A stretch of DNA of 64,000 bases from Oerskovia merdavium (GCF_014836755.1 NZ_JACSQF010000008.1:129542-193541), one strand, 5' to 3'; positions 15,326-26,036 are shown, counted from the first letter of the stretch. The notes: a model not told the origin generated them from the sequence alone. Translations and numbers: made by a program.

Positions 15326-15470
15326 ACCTCATTCCTACCCGACGGCCAGCCAGTTCGCGTCGGGCCACGCTACGCCTTGCCGAGCAATGCATGGTTCAGC
15401 GGGTGAAATGTGCGACCTCGACTTGGCTCAGCGCTAGATCACTCGATCGGCCACGCGGGACAGGTACATC

Positions 15471-16208
15471 TCATCGATCTGCTACCTGCTGGTAGACCTG
15501 GTCCTCAGCGTCGCGCATCTCCCTTTCCACGCGTTCGGTCAGGCCAGGGTCGTCGAGACGCACACCGAGTTCGACGTTCGCATACTCAGCGCTCCACGAC
15601 AGGTTGGCGCTGGTGACGACGAGCCAGCGATGGTCGACAGCGAGAAACTTGGCGTGGTTGCGGACGGGTTTGCCACCGAACTTCTTGCTGATGAGAACGG
15701 TCGCCGGCGAGAGCCAATCGGCGATCTCGACAGCCGTCGGGCCGGAGCCCTTGGCAGCGGCGACGCCGTCTAGGTAGACGCGGACGTCTAGGTGCGGTCT
15801 GTGCGCAACTTCGCGAAGCGCCTGCCACATCCCGGAAGACTTCTGGATATTGAAGGTGGAGCAAACGACCGAGGTCCGGGCACGGGCGACCAGATCGACG
15901 AGCCGTGAGGTAAGGGCCCCCGCGCCGGCGACGTGGCCCGGCATCGTCCAGAGCGTTTCGGCTCGGGTCACATGCGACCGCGCTCCCTCGATTCCGGTAA
16001 GGACGGCGGCGAGCGTGTCCCGTTGATGCGAGAGTCCGGCATTCTTCACCAGCGAGAGCGCCTTGTACCGTCGGCCGGATTCGACCATCGCGAAGGCAGT
16101 CGACACCGATGACCCGTCAACCAGTGCCTGGGATACCAGCCGAGCCTCGGTGCCTGTCAGCAGGGCGCCGAGGTCGCGGAAGGCTTGCCGCTCAGCGGAA
16201 GAAGCCAA
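15471..16208 (-). CDS. drmC: DISARM protein DrmC (phospholipase D-like)
   Basis: A 245-residue phospholipase D-superfamily protein with a single HKD motif: His185-x-Lys187-x4-Asp192 in NHAKFLAVDH, followed by TSANLSWSAEYANVELGV. DrmC is a core DISARM member, and its PLD domain is reported as dispensable or accessory in some settings. The start appears to be TTG 16208, inside the end of drmB with a 17-nt overlap and a GGGAGCGCAGGGA stretch upstream. It is the last canonical gene of the operon. Confidence 0.9.
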   Translation of the reverse strand: MASSAERQAFRDLGALLTGTEARLVSQALVDGSSVSTAFAMVESGRRYKALSLVKNAGLSHQRDTLAAVLTGIEGARSHVTRAETLWTMPGHVAGAGALTSRLVDLVARARTSVVCSTFNIQKSSGMWQALREVAHRPHLDVRVYLDGVAAAKGSGPTAVEIADWLSPATVLISKKFGGKPVRNHAKFLAVDHRWLVVTSANLSWSAEYANVELGVRLDDPGLTERVEREMRDAEDQVYQQVADR

Positions 16209-18213
16209 GTCCCTGCGCTCCCGGTAGGTCGACGAGGAATCGGCGGTCTAGGAACCGGTTGGCCTTCTCACAGGAGGTCTCGGACGCCATGGCGCAGGTG
16301 TGGCAGGCAGCGCCGTGGAGAAAGTCCTCGGGATCCTTCGGGGTTCGCTGCGCGCACACCGGGTCGGACGAGCACCGCACTGCACGCTCGAGGGCCCGAT
16401 GCGCGACCCGCCAGAGCTGCTCAGGGTCGGAGAGCTGGACAAGACCACCCAGCGTCCCGTCCGAGTCGGACGCCGTGGTGACGATGAGCAACCCCGCTGA
16501 CGGGCCGCGCCCCTCGCGTCCCTCCCACGCGTAGATGCGTTCGGACAGCGACGCCGCCGAGTAACCGGAGTACATTGCCATCTCGCGCAGCAGCACGTGG
16601 GACAGGGTGTGCAGGAGCCAGTACCGCGGAGGCGCCATGCGAGAGTCCGGGGCGACGTCCTTGGACGTCTCCGAGTACCGGGCGTTGTAGTTGCGCTCGT
16701 GCGACTGGCGGTGCGCCTCCCACAGCGGGGTGTCGTAGATCCGCTTCTCCCAGGCGGCGACGGCGCTCTCGTCGAACTGGAGGTAGACCCCTTCGCCTCG
16801 GTCCTCGGTGGCGATGGCCCACGTCGGACGGCCGGAGCGACTGAGGGGCACGATGCGCGCCGGCATGTCGTTGGCACGCTCCATCTCGTCGATGCGCGTG
16901 AACCCGACGACGGCGTTCACTTTGCGCAGCCGGTCGACCGCGAGGACGCGCGAGACGTGCCGCGCTTTCAGTTCTTCGTGGACGGCCTTCTTCGTCAGCG
17001 CGAGCCCGCTCTTGGCATCACCTTCGTGCTGCGGTCCCAGGGGGTCCTTTTGGAGGTAGTTCCACTCGGGCACGAGGAGGTCGGTCGGGTCCCAGTCCCG
17101 CAGCGCCTCCGTCTGCTCCTCGAGGGTCGGCTCGGGCGCCAGTGCCTGTTCGACGGCGAGCGCGAGCGTCTCGTCAGACCATGCGGCGAGGTCTGACTCC
17201 TCATCCTCGAGGTACTCCCTGAGATCGTCGAGCCGATCGTGGTACTTCTCGACGCGCTTCTTCCCGGCTTCCGCGAGGAGTTGGACACCGAGTGTCTCCT
17301 GCGTGGCGGCTTCAGCTTCGGGCATGACGACGATCGCCTGGGTCGCCGGGAACCACAGGTTCGAGGCGCCCAGCAGCATGAACCTTGTGCCGTTCTTGCA
17401 GCCCCGCTTGTCGAACGCGCCGAGGTGCGGGTGCCGACCGCGGCACCCTGGGAGCTTAGCGCGCCCGGCCTCGCCCTGCGCTTCGTTCATCGGCCGGGTC
17501 GCGCTGCACGCACCGCACCGGATGGACGCCGACGCACCCTTACCGACGGTCCGTTCGTCCATCGTCAGTGGAGCGAACTCGACGCCGGCGGGACAGGAGG
17601 CGCCCTGGTGCACCCACCAGTCGTACGGGAACTCGTCGAGGTGACCGTCAGGGCAAGCGAGAAGGTAGCGGGCAGGCACGGCCTGGCGGGGCACCTTACT
17701 CTTGCCCTGTCCCTTGCGCCCGGGGCAGTTCGGGTGCTCGAAGCGCGCCTGATCAGGGCGGTACGGATTGGTATTGACGTAGGCAAACCGGTCGAGGCGG
17801 CCCAGCAGATCGCAGCCGGTGCATCGGAGCCACTGCGGGAAGACGCGGGCCGGGACGCCGAGGTCGTCCCCTTCCTTGGAGAAGATGCTCTCCTTGGGCG
17901 CCCAGGGGAAGGGACGCAGTTCCTGCACGGTCCACTGACCGGGGAACCGGCGGACGGCGTCGAGCAGTCGCGGGGCGTGCACGGTGGGAATGCTGGAGCG
18001 ACGAGCCCAGATGCGCTCCCAGTCGTCGGTGCCAGCCGGCATGACGGTGAAATGGGGCAGATCCATGACCGAACCGGGACCGTACGTGTACAGCAGCGAC
18101 GACGGCCGCGCGGATCCGACCTTGGCCCGGTTCTTACTGGCCTTCTGCGCGGCGTCGGCGTCGAGGTCGCCGAGCGGGTCGAGCACCTCGGTGGTGGTGA
18201 AGTGTTCAGTCAC
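16192..18213 (-). CDS. drmB: DISARM protein DrmB (DUF1998)
   Basis: A 673-residue core DISARM protein that partners DrmA. The N-terminal half carries several cysteine pairs (CTGCDLLG, CPDGH, CGACS) that could bind zinc. The DUF1998 region is near the C-terminus (YWLLHTLSHVLLREMAMYSG, then GLLIVTTASDSDGTLGG, and C-rich CHTCAMASETSC). The chosen start is GTG 18213 (VTEHFTTTEV), which overlaps the drmA stop by 8 nt and has GGAGGACAGGGG upstream. An upstream in-frame start at 18258 lies fully inside drmA and is less likely. Confidence 0.92.
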   Translation of the reverse strand: MTEHFTTTEVLDPLGDLDADAAQKASKNRAKVGSARPSSLLYTYGPGSVMDLPHFTVMPAGTDDWERIWARRSSIPTVHAPRLLDAVRRFPGQWTVQELRPFPWAPKESIFSKEGDDLGVPARVFPQWLRCTGCDLLGRLDRFAYVNTNPYRPDQARFEHPNCPGRKGQGKSKVPRQAVPARYLLACPDGHLDEFPYDWWVHQGASCPAGVEFAPLTMDERTVGKGASASIRCGACSATRPMNEAQGEAGRAKLPGCRGRHPHLGAFDKRGCKNGTRFMLLGASNLWFPATQAIVVMPEAEAATQETLGVQLLAEAGKKRVEKYHDRLDDLREYLEDEESDLAAWSDETLALAVEQALAPEPTLEEQTEALRDWDPTDLLVPEWNYLQKDPLGPQHEGDAKSGLALTKKAVHEELKARHVSRVLAVDRLRKVNAVVGFTRIDEMERANDMPARIVPLSRSGRPTWAIATEDRGEGVYLQFDESAVAAWEKRIYDTPLWEAHRQSHERNYNARYSETSKDVAPDSRMAPPRYWLLHTLSHVLLREMAMYSGYSAASLSERIYAWEGREGRGPSAGLLIVTTASDSDGTLGGLVQLSDPEQLWRVAHRALERAVRCSSDPVCAQRTPKDPEDFLHGAACHTCAMASETSCEKANRFLDRRFLVDLPGAQGLGFFR

Positions 18214-21200
18214 GGGCGTTCCCCTGTCCTCCCGGAGCGGGCCGCCACGCGGGCGCATCGAGCAATTCGTAGGCCATGAGCTTCTTCTTGTCCGGTGTCA
18301 CCAGGAGGTTGATCTCTGGCTGCACCTCACGCATCGAGTTCGCCACGGTGAACGGCACGCTGTCGTGGCCGTCCGCGGCGCGCGTGTTCTCCGGGGAGCG
18401 CAGCAGCGCGCTCTGCTTGGTCTCGTCGCGGACCTTCTCGTAGACGAGCTCGTGCTGATTCTGCGCGACGAACTTTCGACGGCTGGCCCACTGCCCGAGA
18501 CGGTTGTGGAGTCGGTCCTGGACGATGACGCCCGCGTCCTCGCCGCCGGCCACCTTGGCGCGAGCCACCAGCCGGTCGATGAGCGCCTCGAGGCGCGGCA
18601 AGGCGTCGTCAATGCGCCCCGGAGACTTCTCCGGAGACAGTCCGCTCTCGCGGGCAGCGTCCATCACTCGGGCCGCACTCACGAGCACGCCGTCGAGGGA
18701 CCGCTCGAGCGACGTCAGCGAGTACGGGGTGACGGACAGCGGCTCCACCTGCGAGTAGAAGGTCTCGTGGTAGTACCTGAACTGTTCGAAGTGCGCGAGG
18801 TCGCGGGGCCGGGCCCAGTTCCCGAGCGTGACGACGAGGCCCGGCCGGTCGGCGTCTCGTCCGACGCGGGACGACGCCTGGATGTACTCGGCGGTGTTCT
18901 TCGGCTGCCCGACCATCAGCATCAGGCCGAGCCGGGTGACGTCGACGCCGACCTGGAGCATGGAGGTGGCGAGCACCACGTCGAGGGGGTTGGTGTCTCG
19001 TCGTTCGGTCTTCTCCCCCGCCTTGTACTTGGCGGCTTGGTCGCGCTGCGCCTGCGTGGTGTCGACGTCGGCAGAGAACTGAACGCCCATCTGGTCCAGC
19101 GTCGAGGTGATCTCGGTCGAGGCGACGCGGGACGTGAGCTCGGCGAGATTGAGGCTGCCGTAGCTCGTGCCGAATCGCAGCGGGAAGTACTTGCCAGCGC
19201 GACGCTTGCGGATTGCGGTCTGCACGTCGTCCTGAATGTACCGGGCCATGCCGGCCAGCTCGCGGGTGGCATTGAAGTACCCGACGAGCGTCATGTACGG
19301 GTCGGCGGCGTCGCCAGCCTCGTCCATGAGGAGCTGACCGGCGGAGAGCAGGTTGCTCGCCACAGCGATCTCGGCGGTGGTGAGCCGCACGCCGGTGGTG
19401 CTGACGCCGATGTACCGGCGTCCGGGGTTCTCCGGCGAGACCGGCACCTCTTGCGAGAAGTACGTGTCTTCGACGTTAAGCACCTGCGGGGGGAACATCG
19501 TCACGGCGCGCCCATACAGGCCGCGGATCTGTTCGCCCGCGTTGCGGACGGTCGCGGTGGAGGCGACGACGAGCGGGCGAACGTCACGCCCCTCGGCGTC
19601 ACGCCACGAGGTCAGCACGTCGATGGCCATCTCGAAGGCGCCGACGGCGGTGCCCAGTGCCCCGGTGATGAGGTGCAGCTCGTCCTGGATGATGAGGTCC
19701 GGCGGTCTCAGCCTGCCGACCTTGCGCACTCGCGCCGACGGGTGGTCACCGGACTTGGGGTGCTGACCGCCAAGCTTCACGTCGCAGCCGTCGTAGTCCT
19801 CGTGGACGTACCCGTGACGGTCGCACTTGCGGCTGACGTAGCCGAACAGGGCAGCCGCCTCGCCTTCGCGGGCGAGCCTGGCGAACTTGTCGACGGTCGC
19901 GATGACGAATGCGGGGGTGAGGCGGTAGATCTCCTCGTCGACGGTGAGGACGGGCAGGCCTTCCCCGTCCGCGGAGCCCTCGGCGAAGGGGCAGTCGCCG
20001 AACTCGTCGCCGCAGTACACGTAGATGCGCCGGGTGGTCTTGTCGCCGCGGATCTGCTTGGCACCATCGATGGTGGTGCCGCACCAGGGGCACCGCTGGA
20101 GCTGGAGCACGGTGAGGCCGTACTTGGAGTTGTGCTCGTTGGCCTTCTTGAGCTGTTCCTCGGCCTCTGAGTACCGCTTCGGGGAGACGGCGGTGCCCAC
20201 CCACAGGCCGATGCGGAACGGCGTGGTCCCCCAGGTCTCCGGGTCCTTGCGGCGTTCGACCTCAGCGGCACACACGAGCGCGGTGGCGCGCTGGAACTGC
20301 TGAGCAGTGAGCAGCCGCAGCGTGTAGCGCATGAGGACGGCGATGCCGTCGCTGCCGTCGATCTTGCCGTCCGGGGTCTCGATGACACCCTGGCGACGCC
20401 GGACCGCGAACGTGAAGGCCGCGAGGCCGAGGTACGCCTCAGTCTTGCCACCACCGGTGGGGAAGAATAGCAGCTCGGCGCGAGCGGCTTCCCCGGAGCG
20501 ACGAGTGATGGTGGGGTCGGCGAGTGCCTGGACCTGCATGAGCACGAACGCGAGTTGGAAGGTGCGCCACGAGTGGGCCCTGGGCCCACTCGCGATGACG
20601 GCGTCCCGTGCCTCAGAGAGGTCGAGTTCGGGCTTCTTGGACCGGTTGTCGGCGACTTGCGACTGAATGCGCTGGTCGGCCATGACCCGGTTCATGAATC
20701 GGAAGCAGCGGCGTGCTTCCTCGTTCTCAGGGTGGAGAAGGTAGTCGAGGCCGGCGCGGAGCTGGGTCGCGACCATCTGTGCGTCGCGGACGACATCGAT
20801 GGCCACGTCGCGCAGATGCGCGCGAAGGGTCTCCGCCTCGTCCTGACGCTCCGCCAGCCAGGCGTCGTAGCCGTCGATGATGGGGCTGAGGCCCGCACGG
20901 AGTTCCTCCGTACCGGCGACGGCCAGCTGCTCCATGTCGAGGAGGGCGCCGTCGATCTCCTGGGCTCGGGTCTGCGGGGTGTCGGAGACGGGGAGCCAGC
21001 GGGTGCGGACCTGGGTGGCGCGCCGGGCACCGGGCGCGACGGTCCAGTCGACGGAACAGGTGCGGCCGATGGCGAACTCGAGCCGGTCTCGGTACTGGAG
21101 TTGGAGCAGGGCGATCTCGGGGTGGGAGTCGACCGCTGACTCCTCGACCACGTCGGCCACGGGGAGGAAGACGGCCTCGCCGCCTGCCTCGACGTGGAGC

Positions 21201-21937
21201 TGGGTCTGGTACATCCACGCGTCGGTGGGGATACGGCGGGGGGTCTCCCGGTCGTTGCAGAGTGCGACCTCGACGATGCGCCTCGAGCCGGAGTCCATGA
21301 CGTCGATGCGGAGCAGCACGTCCTGCTCGAGCGGGACGTCGTGGGTCTGACCCGCCTGGAGGGCGCCGACCGCCACCAACTTCGCGTGGTCGTGCGGAGT
21401 GCGAACGTACGTGCGCTTCTCCCGACCGGACGCCGTGACCTCGCCCGTCGACTTCGCGGCGTACGAACCCCAGGAGGCGCGGATGGTCACGCGCTCCTGG
21501 TGAAGGGGAACTTGGAAGCGCAGCCCCATGGACGCGGGGATCATGAGCCCCTTGCGCAGCGGGGCGTCCTCGACGCCGTCGTCATCAGCCGACGCCGGCT
21601 CCTCACCTGCGGTCGAGACCGGGACGCCGCGGTCCTCGCCGACGTCACCAGGATCGATCACCTCGTCGTCGGCGTCATCCGCGTCGGCCGACATGACCGC
21701 ACCCTTGCCGACAAGCTTGGCGGGCGCAATCCGACCGACCAGGTAGAGGCCGTCCGGCTGCGCGTCGAGTTCTTCCTCGTCGCCGTGCGCGGGGCCGAGG
21801 AGTTCCCGGTCGAGGATGTCGGCCAGGTTCTCTCGCACGGTCCACGAGTCCCAGTCGCCTTCAGGGCGGTGATTCAACTCGTACTCACGTCGGGCTGGGG
21901 CCGTCGGCGTGTCAGTAGCCGCCGTCGTGTCACTCAT
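18206..21937 (-). CDS. drmA: DISARM helicase DrmA
   Basis: A 1243-residue helicase of the DISARM core. Walker A reads FPTGGGKTEAYLG (Lys near 499). A DEAD-like box is PDLIIQDELHLITG. A CPWC...CG zinc-ribbon-like insertion lies between them. The C-terminal helicase motifs are VATSMLQVGVDVTRLGLMLM and QASSRVGRD. DrmA with DrmB recognises invading DNA with a 5' overhang in published work on class 1 DISARM. The start is the ATG at 21937 (MSDTTAATD), 20 nt after the drmMI stop with AGCGGAG upstream; an upstream start overlapping drmMI is possible. Confidence 0.93.
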   Translation of the reverse strand: MSDTTAATDTPTAPARREYELNHRPEGDWDSWTVRENLADILDRELLGPAHGDEEELDAQPDGLYLVGRIAPAKLVGKGAVMSADADDADDEVIDPGDVGEDRGVPVSTAGEEPASADDDGVEDAPLRKGLMIPASMGLRFQVPLHQERVTIRASWGSYAAKSTGEVTASGREKRTYVRTPHDHAKLVAVGALQAGQTHDVPLEQDVLLRIDVMDSGSRRIVEVALCNDRETPRRIPTDAWMYQTQLHVEAGGEAVFLPVADVVEESAVDSHPEIALLQLQYRDRLEFAIGRTCSVDWTVAPGARRATQVRTRWLPVSDTPQTRAQEIDGALLDMEQLAVAGTEELRAGLSPIIDGYDAWLAERQDEAETLRAHLRDVAIDVVRDAQMVATQLRAGLDYLLHPENEEARRCFRFMNRVMADQRIQSQVADNRSKKPELDLSEARDAVIASGPRAHSWRTFQLAFVLMQVQALADPTITRRSGEAARAELLFFPTGGGKTEAYLGLAAFTFAVRRRQGVIETPDGKIDGSDGIAVLMRYTLRLLTAQQFQRATALVCAAEVERRKDPETWGTTPFRIGLWVGTAVSPKRYSEAEEQLKKANEHNSKYGLTVLQLQRCPWCGTTIDGAKQIRGDKTTRRIYVYCGDEFGDCPFAEGSADGEGLPVLTVDEEIYRLTPAFVIATVDKFARLAREGEAAALFGYVSRKCDRHGYVHEDYDGCDVKLGGQHPKSGDHPSARVRKVGRLRPPDLIIQDELHLITGALGTAVGAFEMAIDVLTSWRDAEGRDVRPLVVASTATVRNAGEQIRGLYGRAVTMFPPQVLNVEDTYFSQEVPVSPENPGRRYIGVSTTGVRLTTAEIAVASNLLSAGQLLMDEAGDAADPYMTLVGYFNATRELAGMARYIQDDVQTAIRKRRAGKYFPLRFGTSYGSLNLAELTSRVASTEITSTLDQMGVQFSADVDTTQAQRDQAAKYKAGEKTERRDTNPLDVVLATSMLQVGVDVTRLGLMLMVGQPKNTAEYIQASSRVGRDADRPGLVVTLGNWARPRDLAHFEQFRYYHETFYSQVEPLSVTPYSLTSLERSLDGVLVSAARVMDAARESGLSPEKSPGRIDDALPRLEALIDRLVARAKVAGGEDAGVIVQDRLHNRLGQWASRRKFVAQNQHELVYEKVRDETKQSALLRSPENTRAADGHDSVPFTVANSMREVQPEINLLVTPDKKKLMAYELLDAPAWRPAPGGQGNARD

Positions 21938-21956
21938 CGCGTCGTTGCTCCGCTCT

Positions 21957-24900
21957 TCACTTAACCTGCTCCGCCTCGAGGGCAGCACGGCGGTGGTTCT
22001 CCTCGAGCAAGCGGTCGATGATCTCGACGCGAGCCGGGGGGCTGACGGTCCAGCGGGTTATCTGCCGGTAGGTGTGGAACCCGTGGTCGAGTGGGACGTC
22101 GCCCCACCCGTAGGCAGCCATCACAGCCTCGTCGAGCTCGACGTGAATCTTGCGCAGTCGCGCAACGTCAGCGTCGTCAGCGTCTGCGATCTCCGGGTCG
22201 TTGATCCGGTTATAGAGCTTGGTCAGGCCCAGGTCCTGCTCCATCATGATGTAGCGACGCTCGGTGTCGAGAGTCTTGCCAATCTCGGCCAATCGTTCCG
22301 TTGGCTCGGGACGCGGAAATGTCTCGAAGACGTCGGACGGCGTGTAACGAGGATCACTCCGCATGGCAGAGCCGTATCGAATAACCCACGCCTGGTGAGA
22401 ACTACTGGAAAGAACAGCCTGCGTGGAGAACGATGAATCGACGATAATAGTGAGCATATTGCTTAGACACTGACCCGTCGTGACACGCATCGGCATCAGC
22501 GACTTGCTAACGATTGTCACAGCCAGCACTTCGCTCAATCCAGCGATGCGATTCCGCAATTTTGGACGCTTCTCCGCGAACTGCCACCAGTAGTCTCGAT
22601 AGGTCTTCCGATTGTTCCTCATTCGCTCCGGGTAGACTTGTTCTAGAACCCGCTCGAATGGCAGCTTGTATCGACGAGACTCATCCTCGCTTCGATTGCC
22701 GAAATCGATCACCCAGCGCCGCCCAGAAGAGTCCGGTCGCTGGTTCAGGTCCTCCCCGTTAAGGTAGGGCATGAGAACGTCTCTATTTGAAGGGTCAGCG
22801 CCTATCCACTCGTTCGCCTCTTGCGGACTGAGCAAAAACCCTGCACCCAGGACATAGTTGCCAATGAAGGACCCTCCTTGGTTCTCGGCGAGACGAAGCG
22901 GGTTCCCATTTATCCTACCCGCCGGCTCAAGCAGTGAATTAATGGACCGCACCCGACGCCCCCCGATCCAAGCACCCTGGCCACGATCGCCCGCGCGCGT
23001 TCCCCAGACCGCAGCGAATTCTAGATTTGCACTTTCCGCGGGCCACGCGGCGGACTGTATAGCACGCGTGATTGTGAGACCGGACGCCGTCATGTGGTCG
23101 AGTCCTACCTGACGAGTATCACCTTGGGCAATAGTGTTAGTCGCAATTAGCCCAATGTACCCATGCGGCGAAAGAAGTTCTTGCGCGCGCAGGAAGAAGT
23201 ACGCTACAAGATCCGCACTTCCGCGCCGCATACCGGCCAGAACATTCACGAACCAATCGCGAATATCGACGCCCATGGCTCCGGTCAACTTTTGCCCTCC
23301 GAGGAATGGAGGATTTCCAATAACGGCATCGAAACCGCCACGCGCTATCACGTCCGGTACCACGACAGCCCAGTGCAGCGGCTTCCAGCGCTGATAGTCG
23401 GTCTCGACCTCTGGGGTCAGCCCACTCTCGATAATCCCGTCGAGCATCATCGAGTCAGCCGTGCCATGGGTGAACGCGCGGTCGACCGCGATGCGGAGGT
23501 TGTCGTACGCCTCGTCGAGCTGCTTTCCAGGCTTGCCGCCGAGCCGCAGGCCAGCGGCGATCACACCATCGGCCACGGTCGAGAGCTGCTCGACGAGCTT
23601 CTGATAGTCGCGCCACAGCCGGTTCTTGGCGTTCGTGTTGCGCTGAGGATCGTTCTCGTCGACTGGCGTGGCGAGCCGCTTGCGCAGGTCGATCGCACGC
23701 CGGATCACGCCGCGCACATCGAGCATCTCGACGCCGGTCGCCTCCGAGCCTGCGCCGAAGAGCGCGCCCGAGGAGTATGCCTTGGCCCGACCGCTCTCTC
23801 CGGTGAAGGTCTTCGAGCGCTTCGGGTCGATGTGCAGTGCCTCGAGCTGGTCAAGATCGGTGATGCCCAGCAGCGAGTTGCCGTGCAGGATCTTGTCGTC
23901 CACGAAGCTGAACGGCTGGTTGGGGTCGAGTGACACGAGCCAGAGCGAGAGCTTGCACATCTCGACAGCCATGCCGTTGATGTCTGCGCCGTAGAGGCAG
24001 TTCGCCACCACCTGACGTCGGGCGTAGATCTCGAGGTCACGGCCCGACTTGGTGTGGTCACCCTCGCGGTGCAGCGCCTCGATGTACTTCCCAGCGAGGT
24101 ACTCGGCGGCGGCCACGAGGAACGCCCCGGAGCCGCAGGCGATGTCGGCGATCTTGAGATCGAGGATCTCGTAGGAGGCGATCGGCTTCCACTGGTCTCG
24201 GTCCGCCGTCTGATGCGGACCCGGCTGGTACACCAGCGGCTCGAGGGCGTGGAGCACGACCTCCTGCGCCAGGGACTTCGGCGTGTAGTGGGCGCCGGCG
24301 TTCGCGCGCGACGGCGTCTCCGCGACGGCGAGGCCACCGGGCTGGATGACCACCGGCCGGTTCCGCAGGTCGCGGCGGATGATGCCCGCGTACGGGCGAA
24401 GTTGGTCGAGCAGGTCCTCGTCGCGGGTGATCGAGAGCAATGCACGGTCCCGCTCGGCGAGCACCTCGGCGTCAGACTCGGCCAACAGCTTCTTGAGCTG
24501 AGCCGCCGACTTGGCGGTCGCGCCCGACTGCTCGGCTTTGATCCAGTCCCGCAGCGCGGCGACGGCGGCTACGTCGTCGCCGTGGTGCTCCCAGAGGTCG
24601 TCCAGCACGCTCAGCGGCGCCTCGGGCTCTTCACCCTCGGCACCGACGAGCCCGAGCGTGACCTCATCGACCTCGACCGCGGTGTAACCCAGGAGACCCT
24701 CATAGATGTAGCCGATCTGCTCCACGTCGATGTCGCGGAACGAGATGCGGCGGTACTCCCTGCTCACGGTCGCGTACTGCACCGAACGCAGCACCTCGAG
24801 CATCACGCGGTCGCTCACGGTGACGGCGAGGGCACCGCGCTCGTCCAGCGCCGTGAGGAATGGGAAGCGCTTCGGGTCGAAGAGCGACCCGCCGTACGAG

Positions 24901-26036
24901 GGCAGGCGCATGTCCTCGGTGTTCACGCCGGTGTAGAGGGCATGGGAGGTGGCGAGCAGCCGGTGCCAGGTGTGGTGGGTGGCGTCCAGCGCCTCGGAGG
25001 ACTCGTCGCGGTCCCGCTGGTCAAGGGCATCCAGCTCGTCACTGATGCCGTATGCCTCCGTGAAGAGCGGCGTCTGCGGCATCATCGAGCGCTCCTCCGC
25101 GAACAGGAGGAACACCACCCGCATCATGGCAGTCACGGCACCCTCGTACACCTCACCCTTGTTCGCCGGGAGGGGGTCAGGGCGGCCGGCAGCGCGGGCA
25201 TCCAGAGCGGACTCCGAGAAGGCGGTGACCAGCAGTTCCACCGCGCGGCGCACCTGCGTGCCCAGCGCGACGGTGATCTCCTCGGCGGCCGTCACCGACT
25301 CCTGGAAGAGTGCGGGCAGGCGATCCACCTCAGCACCACCGAAGAACCGCTTCGGCGCGATCAGCTCGAAGAAGGCGTCCCGGGTGTCCCGCTCCTCGAT
25401 CCACGTCTGGGCGTCCACCACACCGGACGCCGTCATCACGCCGTCCTGCGCCGAAACCAGCGCCCACCACCGGCCGTCCGTCACGATGCCGATCGACACC
25501 TGCGATGCGCGCAGCAGGGCGTCCATCCGGTCGATCGGCCCAGCAGACCATCCATCGACGCCGGGCTGGCGCAGCGAGGTGACCGGGTCCACGGCCAGCA
25601 CCAGGGCGCCGACCACCCCGTTGCGGACCAGGGCACCCGTCGCCGTCACCGTGACATCGTGGTTCGGCGACTTCGCCGTCGGTCTGCCACCGGGCAGGGT
25701 GGCGGTGTCCCACGTGAGATGGGAGCCCCAGCCGGCGACGTCCTGGAGGACGGTCGAGACCCACTTGTCGCGCGCCCCCCGGTACGCCGCATCAGCGTCG
25801 TCGAGCGCGGCCGGGTCCTGCCCCGCAGCCCCGACCGCCGTCGTCCACTTGTCCCACGCCCGGTCGAAGTCCGGCTTCGCGTCCCGAAGCGCCATCATTG
25901 CCGGGTCGCTCAGCGCGCCGATGCCCTGCGGCCACACGCGCTTCAGCGCCGGGATCGCGACGAACGGGCCGTCCCGGTCCACGAGCTCGAGCCAGGAGCG
26001 GTGGCGCTCGGTCACGTCAGAGGTACGGCGGATCAT
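21957..26036 (-). CDS. drmMI: DISARM class 1 adenine methyltransferase DrmMI
   Basis: A 1359-residue N6-adenine DNA methyltransferase that marks host DNA. Motif I DIACGSGAF is at about 632-640 and catalytic motif NPPF at about 908-911. Upstream helical domains and a C-terminal target-recognition region (about 920-1250) complete it; the architecture resembles BREX PglX and Eco57I-type enzymes. The start ATG 26036 overlaps the drmD stop by 4 nt (ATGA). The C-terminal region, at about 22360-23350, is visibly poorer in GC than the rest of the gene, which suggests exchange of the specificity module. Confidence 0.93.
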   Translation of the reverse strand: MIRRTSDVTERHRSWLELVDRDGPFVAIPALKRVWPQGIGALSDPAMMALRDAKPDFDRAWDKWTTAVGAAGQDPAALDDADAAYRGARDKWVSTVLQDVAGWGSHLTWDTATLPGGRPTAKSPNHDVTVTATGALVRNGVVGALVLAVDPVTSLRQPGVDGWSAGPIDRMDALLRASQVSIGIVTDGRWWALVSAQDGVMTASGVVDAQTWIEERDTRDAFFELIAPKRFFGGAEVDRLPALFQESVTAAEEITVALGTQVRRAVELLVTAFSESALDARAAGRPDPLPANKGEVYEGAVTAMMRVVFLLFAEERSMMPQTPLFTEAYGISDELDALDQRDRDESSEALDATHHTWHRLLATSHALYTGVNTEDMRLPSYGGSLFDPKRFPFLTALDERGALAVTVSDRVMLEVLRSVQYATVSREYRRISFRDIDVEQIGYIYEGLLGYTAVEVDEVTLGLVGAEGEEPEAPLSVLDDLWEHHGDDVAAVAALRDWIKAEQSGATAKSAAQLKKLLAESDAEVLAERDRALLSITRDEDLLDQLRPYAGIIRRDLRNRPVVIQPGGLAVAETPSRANAGAHYTPKSLAQEVVLHALEPLVYQPGPHQTADRDQWKPIASYEILDLKIADIACGSGAFLVAAAEYLAGKYIEALHREGDHTKSGRDLEIYARRQVVANCLYGADINGMAVEMCKLSLWLVSLDPNQPFSFVDDKILHGNSLLGITDLDQLEALHIDPKRSKTFTGESGRAKAYSSGALFGAGSEATGVEMLDVRGVIRRAIDLRKRLATPVDENDPQRNTNAKNRLWRDYQKLVEQLSTVADGVIAAGLRLGGKPGKQLDEAYDNLRIAVDRAFTHGTADSMMLDGIIESGLTPEVETDYQRWKPLHWAVVVPDVIARGGFDAVIGNPPFLGGQKLTGAMGVDIRDWFVNVLAGMRRGSADLVAYFFLRAQELLSPHGYIGLIATNTIAQGDTRQVGLDHMTASGLTITRAIQSAAWPAESANLEFAAVWGTRAGDRGQGAWIGGRRVRSINSLLEPAGRINGNPLRLAENQGGSFIGNYVLGAGFLLSPQEANEWIGADPSNRDVLMPYLNGEDLNQRPDSSGRRWVIDFGNRSEDESRRYKLPFERVLEQVYPERMRNNRKTYRDYWWQFAEKRPKLRNRIAGLSEVLAVTIVSKSLMPMRVTTGQCLSNMLTIIVDSSFSTQAVLSSSSHQAWVIRYGSAMRSDPRYTPSDVFETFPRPEPTERLAEIGKTLDTERRYIMMEQDLGLTKLYNRINDPEIADADDADVARLRKIHVELDEAVMAAYGWGDVPLDHGFHTYRQITRWTVSPPARVEIIDRLLEENHRRAALEAEQVK

